Shown here: positions 1-7,626 of the stretch, in pieces
Position numbering within the stretch: the stretch's first letter is position 1
Layout of the letters: every line of letters begins with the position of its first letter
Notes under the pieces: model-generated
The model's database searches: none
Told to the model about the DNA's origin: nothing
Seen by the model: the letters and a program-made list of their open reading frames with translations, nothing else
Program-made: the position numbers and the translations under genes
Source: Acinetobacter sp. ANC 3929
Lineage (GTDB): Bacteria; Pseudomonadota; Gammaproteobacteria; Pseudomonadales; Moraxellaceae
Direction of reading: 5' to 3'
Length of the DNA: 64,000 nt
Assembly: GCF_000369405.1 (NCBI RefSeq)
Contig: NZ_KB850000.1
Coordinates: forward strand, 1 to 64,000

Positions 1-119
1 CAATCCATCTATCAGTTCAGCGGGTTGTCCTGCAGTGCCGAAACCACCAATCATGATGGTTGCTCCATCTTTGATTTGTGATAGCGCCTCGGTTAATGAG
101 AGCGTGCTTTTATCAATCA
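1..119 (-). CDS. catI: 3-oxoadipate CoA-transferase subunit A, N-terminal part (cut by window edge)
   Basis: The first 39 codons are present, starting at an ATG at 119 on the minus strand. The N-terminus (MIDKSTLSLTEAL, then DGATIMIGGFGTAG) is the glycine-rich start of class I CoA-transferase alpha subunits. In the beta-ketoadipate pathway this enzyme activates 3-oxoadipate with CoA from succinyl-CoA. It lies downstream of catB, catC and catA on the same strand, as in Acinetobacter cat clusters, so CatI is the best name; PcaI is nearly identical in sequence and cannot be excluded from 39 residues. AAGG about 9 nt upstream of the start can serve as ribosome binding site. A terminator and a long inverted repeat separate it from catA. 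Confidence 0.85.
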
Positions 120-140
120 TAAGGCCAACCTTTTATCCAT

Positions 141-196
141 GTTTTTAAATTTCTATACATGCCGCTTTTGCTAGGTATGTATAGAAATTTAAAAAC
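141..196. repeat. 20-bp perfect inverted repeat between catA and catI
   Basis: Arms 141-160 and 177-196 are exact reverse complements (20 bp) around a 16-nt spacer. The arms are AT-rich and contain ATAC and GTAT half-sites facing each other, but at 16-nt spacing rather than the 7-nt CatM spacing. It may be an mRNA hairpin or an operator for the downstream catI genes. The function is not known. Confidence 0.8.
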
Positions 197-220
197 TGTG
201 AGCTAACAAATAGCTCACAG
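191..220 (-). terminator. Rho-independent terminator after catA
   Basis: On the minus strand a perfect 10-bp stem (CTGTGAGCTA / TAGCTCACAG, loop TTTGT) is followed directly by TTTTT. It begins 14 nt past the catA stop codon, so it should end or attenuate the catB-catC-catA transcript before catI. Confidence 0.8.
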
Positions 221-233
221 TAAATCTTTTGCT

Positions 234-1154
234 TTAAGCACCAACACGACGGCGTTCAACTTCTGAGCTTGGCGCACCAGCTGTTTCTTTGACCAATTCA
301 ACATTAAAAGTAATGTGCTTGAATGGTTTGTCGACACCACGACGTGCAATTTCTGCTGCATCAGTGACATCAACTGCTGTTGCTACAAGACCTTCACGTG
401 TTGCGAACGCAAAGTCATCCCAGAGATATTGATCACCTTCAATATTGAATTGCGTGGTTAGCTTGCGGTAGCCCGGTGCAGATACAAAGTAATGTACGTG
501 GGAAGGACGGTTACCATGACGACCTAACTGATTGAGTAGGGCTTGTGTAGTTCCTTCAGGAGGGCAGCCGTAGCCCACAGGCATCGTAGTTTGTGCGATA
601 TATTGACCATTCGCATCAGACAAGATGGTACGACGTAAGTTAAAGTCTGATTGTGATTTATCAAAGAATGAATAATTACCTAAGCTGTTGGCATGCCAAA
701 CTTCGACTTTGGCACCTTCGATGATATTGCCATTCTGGTCAGTAACAATCCCTTCAATAAACAGCGTATCTACTTTGTCTGACTCTGTTCCATCATCCAT
801 ACGCGCAAAACCGACAGATTCTGGTGCGCCTGCAACGTAAAGTGGACCTTCAATAGTACGTGGTGTACCGCCAGTAATCCCAGCTTTAGCATCTGCTTCA
901 TCTGCACGTAAATCGAGATAGTGTTCCAAGCCAAGCCCAGCCGCCAATAAACCAAGCTCATTGGCCTGACCCGCATCGGTAAGATACTCTAAACCTTTCC
1001 ATAGCTCGCTTTGAGAAATATCCAGATCCTCAATTGCCTGAAAAAGATCTTCAACAAGACGTACTACGATTTGTTGTACACGTGGGTTTACTTCACCCGT
1101 TGCTGTGTCAACATTCATTTGTTTTACGAGAGTGTTAATTTCTTGGCGGTTCAT
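234..1154 (-). CDS. catA: Catechol 1,2-dioxygenase
   Basis: Intradiol ring cleavage of catechol to cis,cis-muconate, a cytoplasmic Fe(III) enzyme at the entry to the beta-ketoadipate pathway. The 306-residue length is normal for the family. The N-terminal helical dimerisation and lipid-binding part covers about residues 1-95, followed by the beta-sandwich catalytic domain. The four iron ligands are visible as Tyr161 (GNYSFF), Tyr195 (PVGYGCP), His219 and His221 (RPSHVHYF). The start has a good ribosome binding site, CAGGAG, 7 nt upstream. The ATG overlaps the TGA of a small upstream ORF (ATGA). It sits third after catB and catC and is followed by a terminator. The spacing suggests co-transcription from the CatM-controlled catB promoter. 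Confidence 0.96.
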   Translation of the reverse strand: MNRQEINTLVKQMNVDTATGEVNPRVQQIVVRLVEDLFQAIEDLDISQSELWKGLEYLTDAGQANELGLLAAGLGLEHYLDLRADEADAKAGITGGTPRTIEGPLYVAGAPESVGFARMDDGTESDKVDTLFIEGIVTDQNGNIIEGAKVEVWHANSLGNYSFFDKSQSDFNLRRTILSDANGQYIAQTTMPVGYGCPPEGTTQALLNQLGRHGNRPSHVHYFVSAPGYRKLTTQFNIEGDQYLWDDFAFATREGLVATAVDVTDAAEIARRGVDKPFKHITFNVELVKETAGAPSSEVERRRVGA

Positions 1155-1300
1155 ACGTATTCTCCTGAAGTATGATCGTTTTTTGGTGGCTTGCGAACTT
1201 GCGCTTTAGCTGGTTCTTTGGCTTGCCACATTCCTTGTTTAATTTGTTTGTGTAACTGATCTAGCCTTGTCGATGGCAGCTGCTTAGCGATCGTCTTCAC
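1151..1300 (-). CDS. Possible 49-residue protein between catC and catA
   Basis: The 129-nt interval between catC and catA is not empty. A frame open from a GTG at 1300 (overlapping the catC end by 17 nt) runs 49 codons to a TGA that overlaps the catA ATG (ATGA). An internal ATG at 1231 would give only 26 residues. The product is hydrophilic and Lys/Gln-rich (contains LDQLHKQIKQG and AKEPAKAQVRKPP) with no membrane segment and no recognised domain. No good Shine-Dalgarno precedes the GTG, so expression would depend on coupling to catC. It could instead be an out-of-frame extension of CatC or non-coding spacer. The overlaps at both ends are the main reason to take it seriously. Confidence 0.42.
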   Translation of the reverse strand: MKTIAKQLPSTRLDQLHKQIKQGMWQAKEPAKAQVRKPPKNDHTSGEYV

Positions 1301-1574
1301 GGATAGCAGAAGGGTGTCGATTCATAGCCATCACTTCAATATTCATGTAAGGATATAAAGGTAATCCTTGTAAAATATTGTGCAGTTCCTCATTACTTTC
1401 TACATCAAAAATACTGATGTTTGAGTACTGACCTGTGATGCGCCAGATATGACGCCATTTGCCTTGACGTTGTAAGTCCTGTGAATATGCCTTTTCAATG
1501 GCCTTAATTTGATTGGCTTTTTCAACTGGCATATCCAGAGGGATGTTTACATCCATTCGTACGTGGAAAAGCAT
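1284..1574 (-). CDS. catC: Muconolactone delta-isomerase
   Basis: Converts muconolactone to 3-oxoadipate enol-lactone, the third step of catechol degradation. The 96-residue length and the sequence (MLFHVRMDVNIPLD start, KWRHIWRITGQYSNISIFDV core, LPLYPYMNIEV near the end) are those of the small ferredoxin-like, decameric MLI family. The ATG at 1574 has AAGGAG 7 nt upstream. It lies 14 nt after catB, and a possible small ORF overlaps its 3' end in another frame. Confidence 0.95.
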   Translation of the reverse strand: MLFHVRMDVNIPLDMPVEKANQIKAIEKAYSQDLQRQGKWRHIWRITGQYSNISIFDVESNEELHNILQGLPLYPYMNIEVMAMNRHPSAIREDDR

Positions 1575-1588
1575 GTCAACTCCTTGAA

Positions 1589-2698
1589 TTATTGACGACG
1601 CAGGTTATCGATTTTGTCTTCATCCAGTTCAATACCGAGACCTGAACCAGTTGGAATTTTCAGTTCAAAATTGCCATATTGAAGTGGTGTTTTTAAAATT
1701 TCTTCCGTGAGCAGAAGAGGACCGAACAGTTCGGTTCCCGCTGCTAAATTATTAAATGTTGAGAATGCATGTGCTGAGGCAATTGTTCCAATAGGGCCTT
1801 CAAGCATGGTGCCACCATAAAGGTCAATACCTGCGAGGTTGGCAATTTTTGCAACTTCACATGCTTCAATCAGGCCACCTGATTGTGCAATTTTTACCGC
1901 AAAGACCGAAGCAGCATTTGATTTCGCCAATTCATAGGCACTTTGTGGACCAGCTAATGATTCATCCGCCATAATTGCAATATCGAACTTACGGGTCAGA
2001 CGTTGCATGGCATCCGTATTATGAATTGCACAAGGTTGCTCAATCAGATCAACACCACCATCTTGCAGCATCTGAATCCCTTTAATGGCAGTGAGTTCAG
2101 ACCAAGCACGGTTCACATCTACACGAATTGAAATTTCAGTACCTAATGCTTTTTTTATGGCTAAGACATGTTCTACATCTTGTTCAACTGGACGTGAACC
2201 GATTTTTAGTTTGAAGACATTGTGACGTTTCAACGCAATCATTTTTTGTGCTTCGGCAATATCTTTTTCTGTGTCACCTGATGCAAGAACCCAAAGTACA
2301 GGCACGCTATCGCGTAAGCGCCCACCTAAAACCTCACTCAATGGCAAATCTAAACGCTGCGCTTGGATATCAAGTAGAGCTGTTTGTATGGCACATTTCG
2401 CGAAACGGTTGCCATTTATGCATCGGTGAATCTGCTGTAGCGTTTGTGCCACATTAAAACTGTCCAAAGTTTTTAACAATGGCGAAAAGTAATGCTCTAT
2501 ATTGGTTTTAACGCTTTCAGGACTTTCTTCTCCATAACCTAAACCACCAATCGTCGTTGCTTCGCCCCAACCAATAAAACCATCTTCTGTGGTGACCTTA
2601 ATCAGTACCAAGGTTTGGGTTTGCATGGTTGCAACGGCCATCTTATGTGGGCGGATAGTCGGAATCTCGACCAGCAGGGTTTCTATGGATTTATACAT
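1589..2698 (-). CDS. catB: Muconate cycloisomerase
   Basis: Lactonises cis,cis-muconate to muconolactone; an enolase-superfamily enzyme of 369 residues. Family motifs are in order: an N-terminal capping domain (about 1-125), KLKIG (the first catalytic lysine region), VDVN, EQP and ADES (the three acidic Mg/Mn ligands), then KIAQSGG with the second lysine. It is the first gene of the minus-strand cat operon and is divergent from catM. The 104-bp gap between them contains CatM-type binding sites, so muconate-dependent activation by CatM is expected. The ATG at 2698 has a purine-rich GAAAG just upstream. Confidence 0.95.
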   Translation of the reverse strand: MYKSIETLLVEIPTIRPHKMAVATMQTQTLVLIKVTTEDGFIGWGEATTIGGLGYGEESPESVKTNIEHYFSPLLKTLDSFNVAQTLQQIHRCINGNRFAKCAIQTALLDIQAQRLDLPLSEVLGGRLRDSVPVLWVLASGDTEKDIAEAQKMIALKRHNVFKLKIGSRPVEQDVEHVLAIKKALGTEISIRVDVNRAWSELTAIKGIQMLQDGGVDLIEQPCAIHNTDAMQRLTRKFDIAIMADESLAGPQSAYELAKSNAASVFAVKIAQSGGLIEACEVAKIANLAGIDLYGGTMLEGPIGTIASAHAFSTFNNLAAGTELFGPLLLTEEILKTPLQYGNFELKIPTGSGLGIELDEDKIDNLRRQ

Positions 2699-2730
2699 CT
2701 TTCATCTTTCTTCAGTTTTCACCTATTTAC

Positions 2731-2797
2731 ATACCCTAAATTAATGTAATATTTAGAACTAGGCAGAATTTGGTATTTTTAGATACTTAAAAGGTAT
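2731..2797. promoter_or_regulatory. Three-part CatM/BenM operator in the catB-catM gap
   Basis: Site 1 at 2783-2797 is a perfect ATAC-N7-GTAT (spacer TTAAAAG). Site 2 at 2762-2776 keeps one half (GGCA-N7-GTAT). Site 3 at 2731-2745 reads ATTA-N7-GTAT on the minus strand and lies next to catB. Centres are 21 and 31 bp apart, that is two and three helical turns. This matches the recognition/activation site layout known for CatM and BenM of Acinetobacter. Confidence 0.8.
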
Positions 2798-2802
2798 ATT
2801 AA

Positions 2803-3720
<918 letters not shown>

Positions 3721-3780
3721 ACCTGCTTAAGTATTAAACATAAAATAGTCTCACATGTAGGTTTTATTCATCGTACCTTT

Positions 3781-3807
3781 AAAAGCGGTCTACGTACCGC
3801 TTTATTT
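3781..3807 (+). terminator. Rho-independent terminator after catM
   Basis: AAAGCGGT (3782-3789), a 6-nt loop and ACCGCTTT (3796-3803), followed by a T-rich run. Confidence 0.75.
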
Positions 3808-3838
3808 CCAACACGCAGAATAACTAAAGAATAAAAGC

Positions 3839-3874
3839 AGACCTAAAAGGTATAACTATATACTTCATTATCTA
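3839..3874. promoter_or_regulatory. CatM-like site pair upstream of the porin
   Basis: AGAC-N7-GTAT at 3839-3853 (one mismatch to ATAC-N7-GTAT; the spacer CTAAAAG differs at one base from that of the catB-catM site) and an ATAC half-site at 3860-3863 (unit 3860-3874). Centres are 21 bp apart, as at catB and at 5579. Confidence 0.5.
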
Positions 3875-4049
3875 TGGAAAATTACATTAATAATTCAAAT
3901 AATGAACATGACCAAGCGTTATCTTTGAATGTATCCAAATAAACTTGATCATATTTTTAAAGAGGCATAAACGACGGTCTTTCCAATGGGTTAGGTATCA
4001 ACTCATCAATTGCACCAACAATAATTTCAAAACTCGGAAAGGATTTCCC

Positions 4050-5315
4050 ATGTTAAAACCAAATACGCTTTATAAGGCGCAACGGGTTGCTTTTTATACA
4101 ATTTTTGGCTGCTTAAATATCAATGCTGCTTATGCTGATTTCTTGGAAGATAGCCAAAAAAGCCTGTATTTGCGTAACTTTTATGTTGAACGTGACTATG
4201 AAAATACCGATAAAGATCTAGGCAGTTGGTCCCAAGGTTTTACTGGACGCTTTGAATCAGGATATACCGATACGCCTGTCCAGGTGGGTTTAGATTTCGG
4301 TTTTCAATATGCACTGCGTTTGACCAACCGCTATGACGAACGTCTTGATACGGCTTTTAAATATGATACGCAGGAAGGTCGACAAGAGCGTGATTATTTA
4401 AAACTGGGTGCAACGCTTAAATTGAAATATCAAAATACAGAGCTTAAAGTTGGTGAGCTTTTTCCAAGAACACCTGTCTTATTTATTGATGATTCTCGAC
4501 AATTGGTTACCACTTATGCGGGGGCAATGTTAGAAAACAAAGATATTAAGAATTTAAAAGTATCTGCTGGGCGTTTTACCCACGTCAACGCACGTGATAA
4601 TGATGAATATGAAAAAATAACCTTAGGTGCATCGACTGATCCAAGTAAGAATAGTGATGGGCTTAATTTTATTGGACTTGATTATGCCATGACGCCTAAA
4701 TTTTCGACGGCGTATTGGTTTGGTCAATTAGAAGATATCTATCAACAACATTATGTTGGTGCCAGTTATGCTGAGCAAATTGATAAAACCAAAGTTAAAG
4801 TGGATGCACGTTACTTTAATTATAAAGAAGATGGTGATGCCTATTTTGGTGATATCAATGCCAAATCTTTAGGCTTACAAGCAAGTGCGCAAAATGGATC
4901 GCATACCGTTGTTGCTGGAATACAAAAACAGACAGGAGATCATAATATTCCGCTGTTAAATGGTTATGTTCCTCAGCTTTATTTACAAAGTTGGTCTGCA
5001 TTAGCCTTTTATAAAGCCAGAGAATTCACTTGGCATGCTTTATATAGCTACGATTTTTCCAATGCTGGTGTGCCAGGGTTGAAGTTGACCTTACGTTATT
5101 TGAATGGTAGTGAAATCTATCGTCCAGGTTTAAAAGATAATAAGGAAACCGAGACGGACGTCATTGTTAACTATGTGGTTCCAGAAGGGAAGCTCAAAGG
5201 TTTAGGATTTGAATGGCGTCATATCCGTGCGAATATTAAATATGGTGCTGGCAATAATCCAGGAAATGATTACGTTGAAAATCGTATCATGACTATGTAC
5301 ACGTTTAAGTTTTAA
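4050..5315 (+). CDS. OprD-family outer-membrane porin
   Basis: A 421-residue OprD/BenP-type specific porin. The ATG at 4050 was chosen because GGAAAGGA lies just upstream and because it gives an N-terminal signal sequence ending near NAAYADF. The rest shows porin beta-strand patterns (RDYENTDKDLGSWSQGF, the typical OprD family start GRFESGYTDTPVQVGLDFG, and a C-terminal aromatic strand ending MTMYTFKF). The family takes up small carboxylates and aromatic acids. Its place between catM and a second CatM-site promoter suggests uptake of an aromatic substrate such as benzoate or a catechol precursor, though the substrate cannot be read from the sequence. A terminator follows at 5341-5386. Confidence 0.88.
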   Translation: MLKPNTLYKAQRVAFYTIFGCLNINAAYADFLEDSQKSLYLRNFYVERDYENTDKDLGSWSQGFTGRFESGYTDTPVQVGLDFGFQYALRLTNRYDERLDTAFKYDTQEGRQERDYLKLGATLKLKYQNTELKVGELFPRTPVLFIDDSRQLVTTYAGAMLENKDIKNLKVSAGRFTHVNARDNDEYEKITLGASTDPSKNSDGLNFIGLDYAMTPKFSTAYWFGQLEDIYQQHYVGASYAEQIDKTKVKVDARYFNYKEDGDAYFGDINAKSLGLQASAQNGSHTVVAGIQKQTGDHNIPLLNGYVPQLYLQSWSALAFYKAREFTWHALYSYDFSNAGVPGLKLTLRYLNGSEIYRPGLKDNKETETDVIVNYVVPEGKLKGLGFEWRHIRANIKYGAGNNPGNDYVENRIMTMYTFKF

Positions 5316-5340
5316 TCCATTTTCTTGATATCTTTTATAT

Positions 5341-5386
5341 AAGCATCCCAGCCAAAGGTGATAGATAAGGCTGGTGATGCTTTTTT
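5341..5386 (+). terminator. Rho-independent terminator after the porin
   Basis: AAGCATCCCAGCC (5341-5353) pairs with GGCTGGTGATGCTT (5369-5382) with one bulge, followed by a run of six T. Confidence 0.8.
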
Positions 5387-5578
5387 GATGGTTCAATCTT
5401 TAAAAAGATGCAATAGCATCTATCGTTGAGCAAATACAAAACTGAATAATTAAAGTAAAGCTAAATTTGGAAAAGTAACTCTAAAACATCCAATATTATA
5501 ATTTATATAAAACAATGACTTATTTTTTTATTTTTGTTGCGATAGCCTTTATTTAAAATTTTATCACTCACAGAAAAC

Positions 5579-5614
5579 ATACTTAAATAGTATAAAGTTA
5601 TACCTATTTATTCT
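5579..5614. promoter_or_regulatory. CatM/BenM-type operator upstream of the GlcG-like/SDR operon
   Basis: Perfect ATAC-N7-GTAT at 5579-5593 (spacer TTAAATA), followed by an ATAC half-site at 5600-5603 (unit 5600-5614). Centres are 21 bp apart, the same spacing as sites 1 and 2 at catB. It lies about 65-100 bp upstream of the first gene. Confidence 0.65.
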
Positions 5615-5678
5615 TAAATTTACATGTAAAATTAAGCTATAAATTAAGTTATTCTTAATATTTAATGTAGGTAAAATA

Positions 5679-6065
5679 ATGAAAAATATTAAAGATTTTA
5701 TAGAAAAAATTGAAGAAATCGCAGTCATACAAGATGTTGGACTTTGTGTTTCATTACTTGATGAAAAGGGAGAGTTAATCTTTTTTATAAAAATTGGGCC
5801 TGCAATTCCGCTTAGCACTGAATTTAGTCAGCTTAAGGCAAAAACTTCCTACTTATTCCAAGCAGATAATCATGAGGTTTATGCCTCAATCAAGAGCTTA
5901 GGGCAAGTCGCTCTATTTGATCAAAATTATTGTTTTATTGATGGTGGGAAGGTGGTTGCCAATCCATCAGGTAAAAAACAATACCTCGGTGTTTCATCCA
6001 CTGCTCCTCTTAAAGACAAAGAAATAGCAGAACAACTTGAACAACTCTTAGTGAGAAAGGTGTAA
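5679..6065 (+). CDS. Small GlcG/HbpS-like (DUF336-type) protein, tentative
   Basis: A 128-residue soluble protein without signal peptide. The alternation of a central hydrophobic strand (LCVSLLDEKGELIFFIKIG), a middle region ending in FIDGGKVVANPSG, and a closing YLGVSSTAPLKDKEIAEQLEQ resembles GlcG/HbpS proteins, which end in a (G)(V)SG-like loop and a helix with D..IA. The match is by eye and divergent. Known members bind heme or cobalamin or accompany dehydrogenases. It is followed after 2 nt by an SDR gene (stop TAA, then ATG), so the two form an operon behind a CatM-type site. The start has AGG 8 nt upstream. Confidence 0.6.
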   Translation: MKNIKDFIEKIEEIAVIQDVGLCVSLLDEKGELIFFIKIGPAIPLSTEFSQLKAKTSYLFQADNHEVYASIKSLGQVALFDQNYCFIDGGKVVANPSGKKQYLGVSSTAPLKDKEIAEQLEQLLVRKV

Positions 6066-6067
6066 AA

Positions 6068-6844
6068 ATGCAAAAAGTATTAGTGACTGGCGCTGGAAGT
6101 GGTTTTGGTAAATTCTTCAGTTTAGAACTGGCAAAACGCGGTTATATCGTTAATGCAGGCGTTGAAGTAACCAATCAGATTACTTCACTGCAAGAAGAAG
6201 CAAAAAAGCAAAATGTACAAATTAATATTTTCAAACTTGATATTACCAATGAGTTTGATCGTGAGTATGCGACCAAATTAGATATCGATATCTTAGTCAA
6301 CAATGCAGGAATAGGCCAAGGAGGTGCGATTGTTGATATCCCACTGCGTGTGCTGAGACAGCAATTTGAAGTCAACTTTTTTGCCACAATCGCTTTAACA
6401 CAAGCATTCTTGCATATTTTCCACAAGCGTAAATCTGGACGAGTGGTGTTCATTTCATCGATTGCAGGTTTAATCACTGCTGAACAAAATGGTGCGTACT
6501 GCGCGTCAAAACATGCCTTGGAAGCAACTGCTGAATCGTTAAGAATGGAAATGATTCCTTTTGGAATTAGTATTGCAACGATCAATCCTGGGCCATATTT
6601 AACTGGTTTCAATGATCGATTAATCGAAGCTTCTCGTGAATGGTATGAACCTGAAAAGAATATTTTCGATCATAGTAATTTATCATTCCCGATTGAGCAG
6701 TCACCAGCTGATGTACATGTGAAAGACATGGTGGATGTGATTGTTGACCCACATTCAAATTTCAGAAATATTTTCCCAAAAGAATTTGTTGATTTTGCTA
6801 AAGATTATCAGAAAAACTTATGGGTAATGAAGTCAGATCAATAG
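6068..6844 (+). CDS. Short-chain dehydrogenase/reductase
   Basis: A 258-residue classical SDR with the cofactor motif TGAGSGFG at the N-terminus, NNAG near residue 80, the catalytic Ser in ISSIAG and Tyr144/Lys148 in YCASK. The absence of an Asp at the end of strand 2 (NAGVEVT) leaves NAD versus NADP preference open. The substrate is unknown. Co-transcription with the preceding GlcG-like gene and the CatM-type operator in front suggest a role linked to aromatic compound use. The start has AAAGG at 8 nt. A terminator lies 30 nt downstream. Confidence 0.88.
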   Translation: MQKVLVTGAGSGFGKFFSLELAKRGYIVNAGVEVTNQITSLQEEAKKQNVQINIFKLDITNEFDREYATKLDIDILVNNAGIGQGGAIVDIPLRVLRQQFEVNFFATIALTQAFLHIFHKRKSGRVVFISSIAGLITAEQNGAYCASKHALEATAESLRMEMIPFGISIATINPGPYLTGFNDRLIEASREWYEPEKNIFDHSNLSFPIEQSPADVHVKDMVDVIVDPHSNFRNIFPKEFVDFAKDYQKNLWVMKSDQ

Positions 6845-6873
6845 TAAATACAATAATTTAAAGGCGCAAAATT

Positions 6874-6912
6874 AAGGTTTGCAAGATTGATTACGCTTGC
6901 AAGCCTTTTTTT
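6874..6912 (+). terminator. Rho-independent terminator after the SDR gene
   Basis: AAGGTTTGCAAG (6874-6885) pairs with CTTGCAAGCCTT (6896-6907) through one G-U pair, followed by seven T. Confidence 0.8.
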
Positions 6913-7005
6913 ATTTTGGTCATTCAGGCTCATTCGATTCAATAGATTTTAACAATAAAAGCAATCAACAGGCCAAAAGCAATTCATTTTTATTTCAGTT
7001 ATTGT

Positions 7006-7024
7006 AATGATAATAATTATCATT
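7006..7024. promoter_or_regulatory. Fur box
   Basis: A perfect 19-bp inverted repeat with arms AATGATAAT and ATTATCATT around one A; it fits the Fur consensus closely and extends one further pair on each side. It abuts the -35 element of the promoter at 7026-7054. Confidence 0.85.
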
Positions 7025-7025
7025 A

Positions 7026-7054
7026 TTGTTATATTTTTTTGTTTTGTGTATTAT
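7026..7054 (+). promoter_or_regulatory. Sigma70 promoter of the DUF3649-PepSY-DUF3325 operon
   Basis: -35 TTGTTA (7026-7031), a 17-nt spacer, -10 TATTAT (7049-7054). Predicted start near 7061. The Fur box directly upstream would block it when iron is plentiful. Confidence 0.6.
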
Positions 7055-7229
7055 TCAAAATATTTTTAAGAATAGATTAAGGTTTTTATTTTTAGAAACC
7101 TAGCTCTTAAATTCACCAAAATTGAAGTAAACATGAATAAAAGAGGAGATGGCTTATAAATCTAACGAATTTCATGGTTGGTGATCATATTTTAATCCGA
7201 AGTTTTCTTTCTAATCCTCCTTAAATTGT

Positions 7230-7258
7230 GGTGATGACTATTTAAAATAATCGTCACC
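7230..7258 (+). promoter_or_regulatory. Leader hairpin before the DUF3649 gene
   Basis: GGTGATGACTATT (7230-7242) pairs with AATAATCGTCACC (7246-7258) over a 3-nt loop, with two non-Watson-Crick positions. It ends 16 nt before the ATG at 7275, so it may affect translation start or early elongation of transcription. Confidence 0.5.
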
Positions 7259-7274
7259 TTGTTTGGTGTTTTTT

Positions 7275-7622
7275 ATGAATATTGAAGCATCTGTACCTTT
7301 GGGATCAGTCAAAAGGGTCACAAAAAAGAAGGTTGCACAATCATCATTGATTAAATATCGATTGATGATTTTTTCACGTTTTATCTTGGCAATTTTTGGT
7401 GGCTATTACTTTGCTGCGATATCGGCGATGTTGATGGGGAATTTGTTTTCAGCTGAACCCTTAAAGGCGAATGCTGTTTTTGGCGCAACCATGTTGGCTT
7501 TCATAATTCATTGTGCTGTGTACATTTGGGTATTTTTAGTCAATTCAACTCTGAAAGTCTGGCTAGGTGTTATTGTTCCGAGTGTCTTAATGACTGTGAT
7601 GTATTGGTTTTTAAAAGGTTAG
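7275..7622 (+). CDS. DUF3649-type inner-membrane protein of an iron-linked operon
   Basis: A 115-residue membrane protein with a basic N-terminus and about three hydrophobic helices (FSRFILAIFGGYYFAAISAMLM, AVFGATMLAFIIHCAVYIWVFLV, WLGVIVPSVLMTVMYWFL). This matches the small DUF3649 protein that heads a common gamma-proteobacterial set with a PepSY membrane protein and a DUF3325 protein. The frame is open from a TTG at 7263, but the ATG at 7275 fits the family better; neither start has a clear ribosome binding site. The upstream Fur box places it in the iron-starvation response. It is 4 nt from the next gene. Confidence 0.75.
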   Translation: MNIEASVPLGSVKRVTKKKVAQSSLIKYRLMIFSRFILAIFGGYYFAAISAMLMGNLFSAEPLKANAVFGATMLAFIIHCAVYIWVFLVNSTLKVWLGVIVPSVLMTVMYWFLKG

Positions 7623-7626
7623 TGTA

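Larger units (their letters stand above)
3721..4049. other. catM-porin intergenic region
   Basis: This 329-nt gap holds the catM terminator and, upstream of the porin, a near-consensus CatM-like site pair (3839-3874). No further gene is apparent. The open frame continues upstream of the chosen porin start to 3945 but has no signal peptide or ribosome binding site there. Confidence 0.6.
5316..5678. other. Porin to GlcG-like gene intergenic region
   Basis: This 363-nt, very AT-rich gap holds the porin terminator and the CatM-type operator at 5579-5614. The stretch between them (5390-5575) shows nothing recognisable. Confidence 0.6.
6845..7274. other. Intergenic region with Fur-controlled promoter and long leader
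   Basis: This 430-nt gap holds the SDR terminator (6874-6912), a Fur box with promoter (7006-7054) and a leader of about 210 nt. The leader contains a short ORF (7133-7159), an overlapping 11-codon frame starting at 7149, a CCTCCTT anti-Shine-Dalgarno-like run (7217-7223) and a hairpin (7230-7258). Confidence 0.6.

Noticed and set aside
141..196. The catA-catI inverted repeat as a standard CatM site
   Set aside because: ATAC and GTAT are present but 16 nt apart instead of 7, so it does not fit the known CatM/BenM spacing.
770..976. 68-residue open frame antisense-strand sibling inside catA
   Set aside because: It lies in another frame of a well-supported gene, has no ribosome binding site and no protein-like pattern.
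3945..4049. N-terminal extension of the porin to 3945
   Set aside because: It would add 35 polar and basic residues before the signal peptide; the ATG at 4050 has a good ribosome binding site and the correct secretion signal.
6175..6612. 145-residue minus-strand frame opposite the SDR gene
   Set aside because: Mirror of a gene with all SDR motifs; the translation has no recognisable domain and no ribosome binding site.
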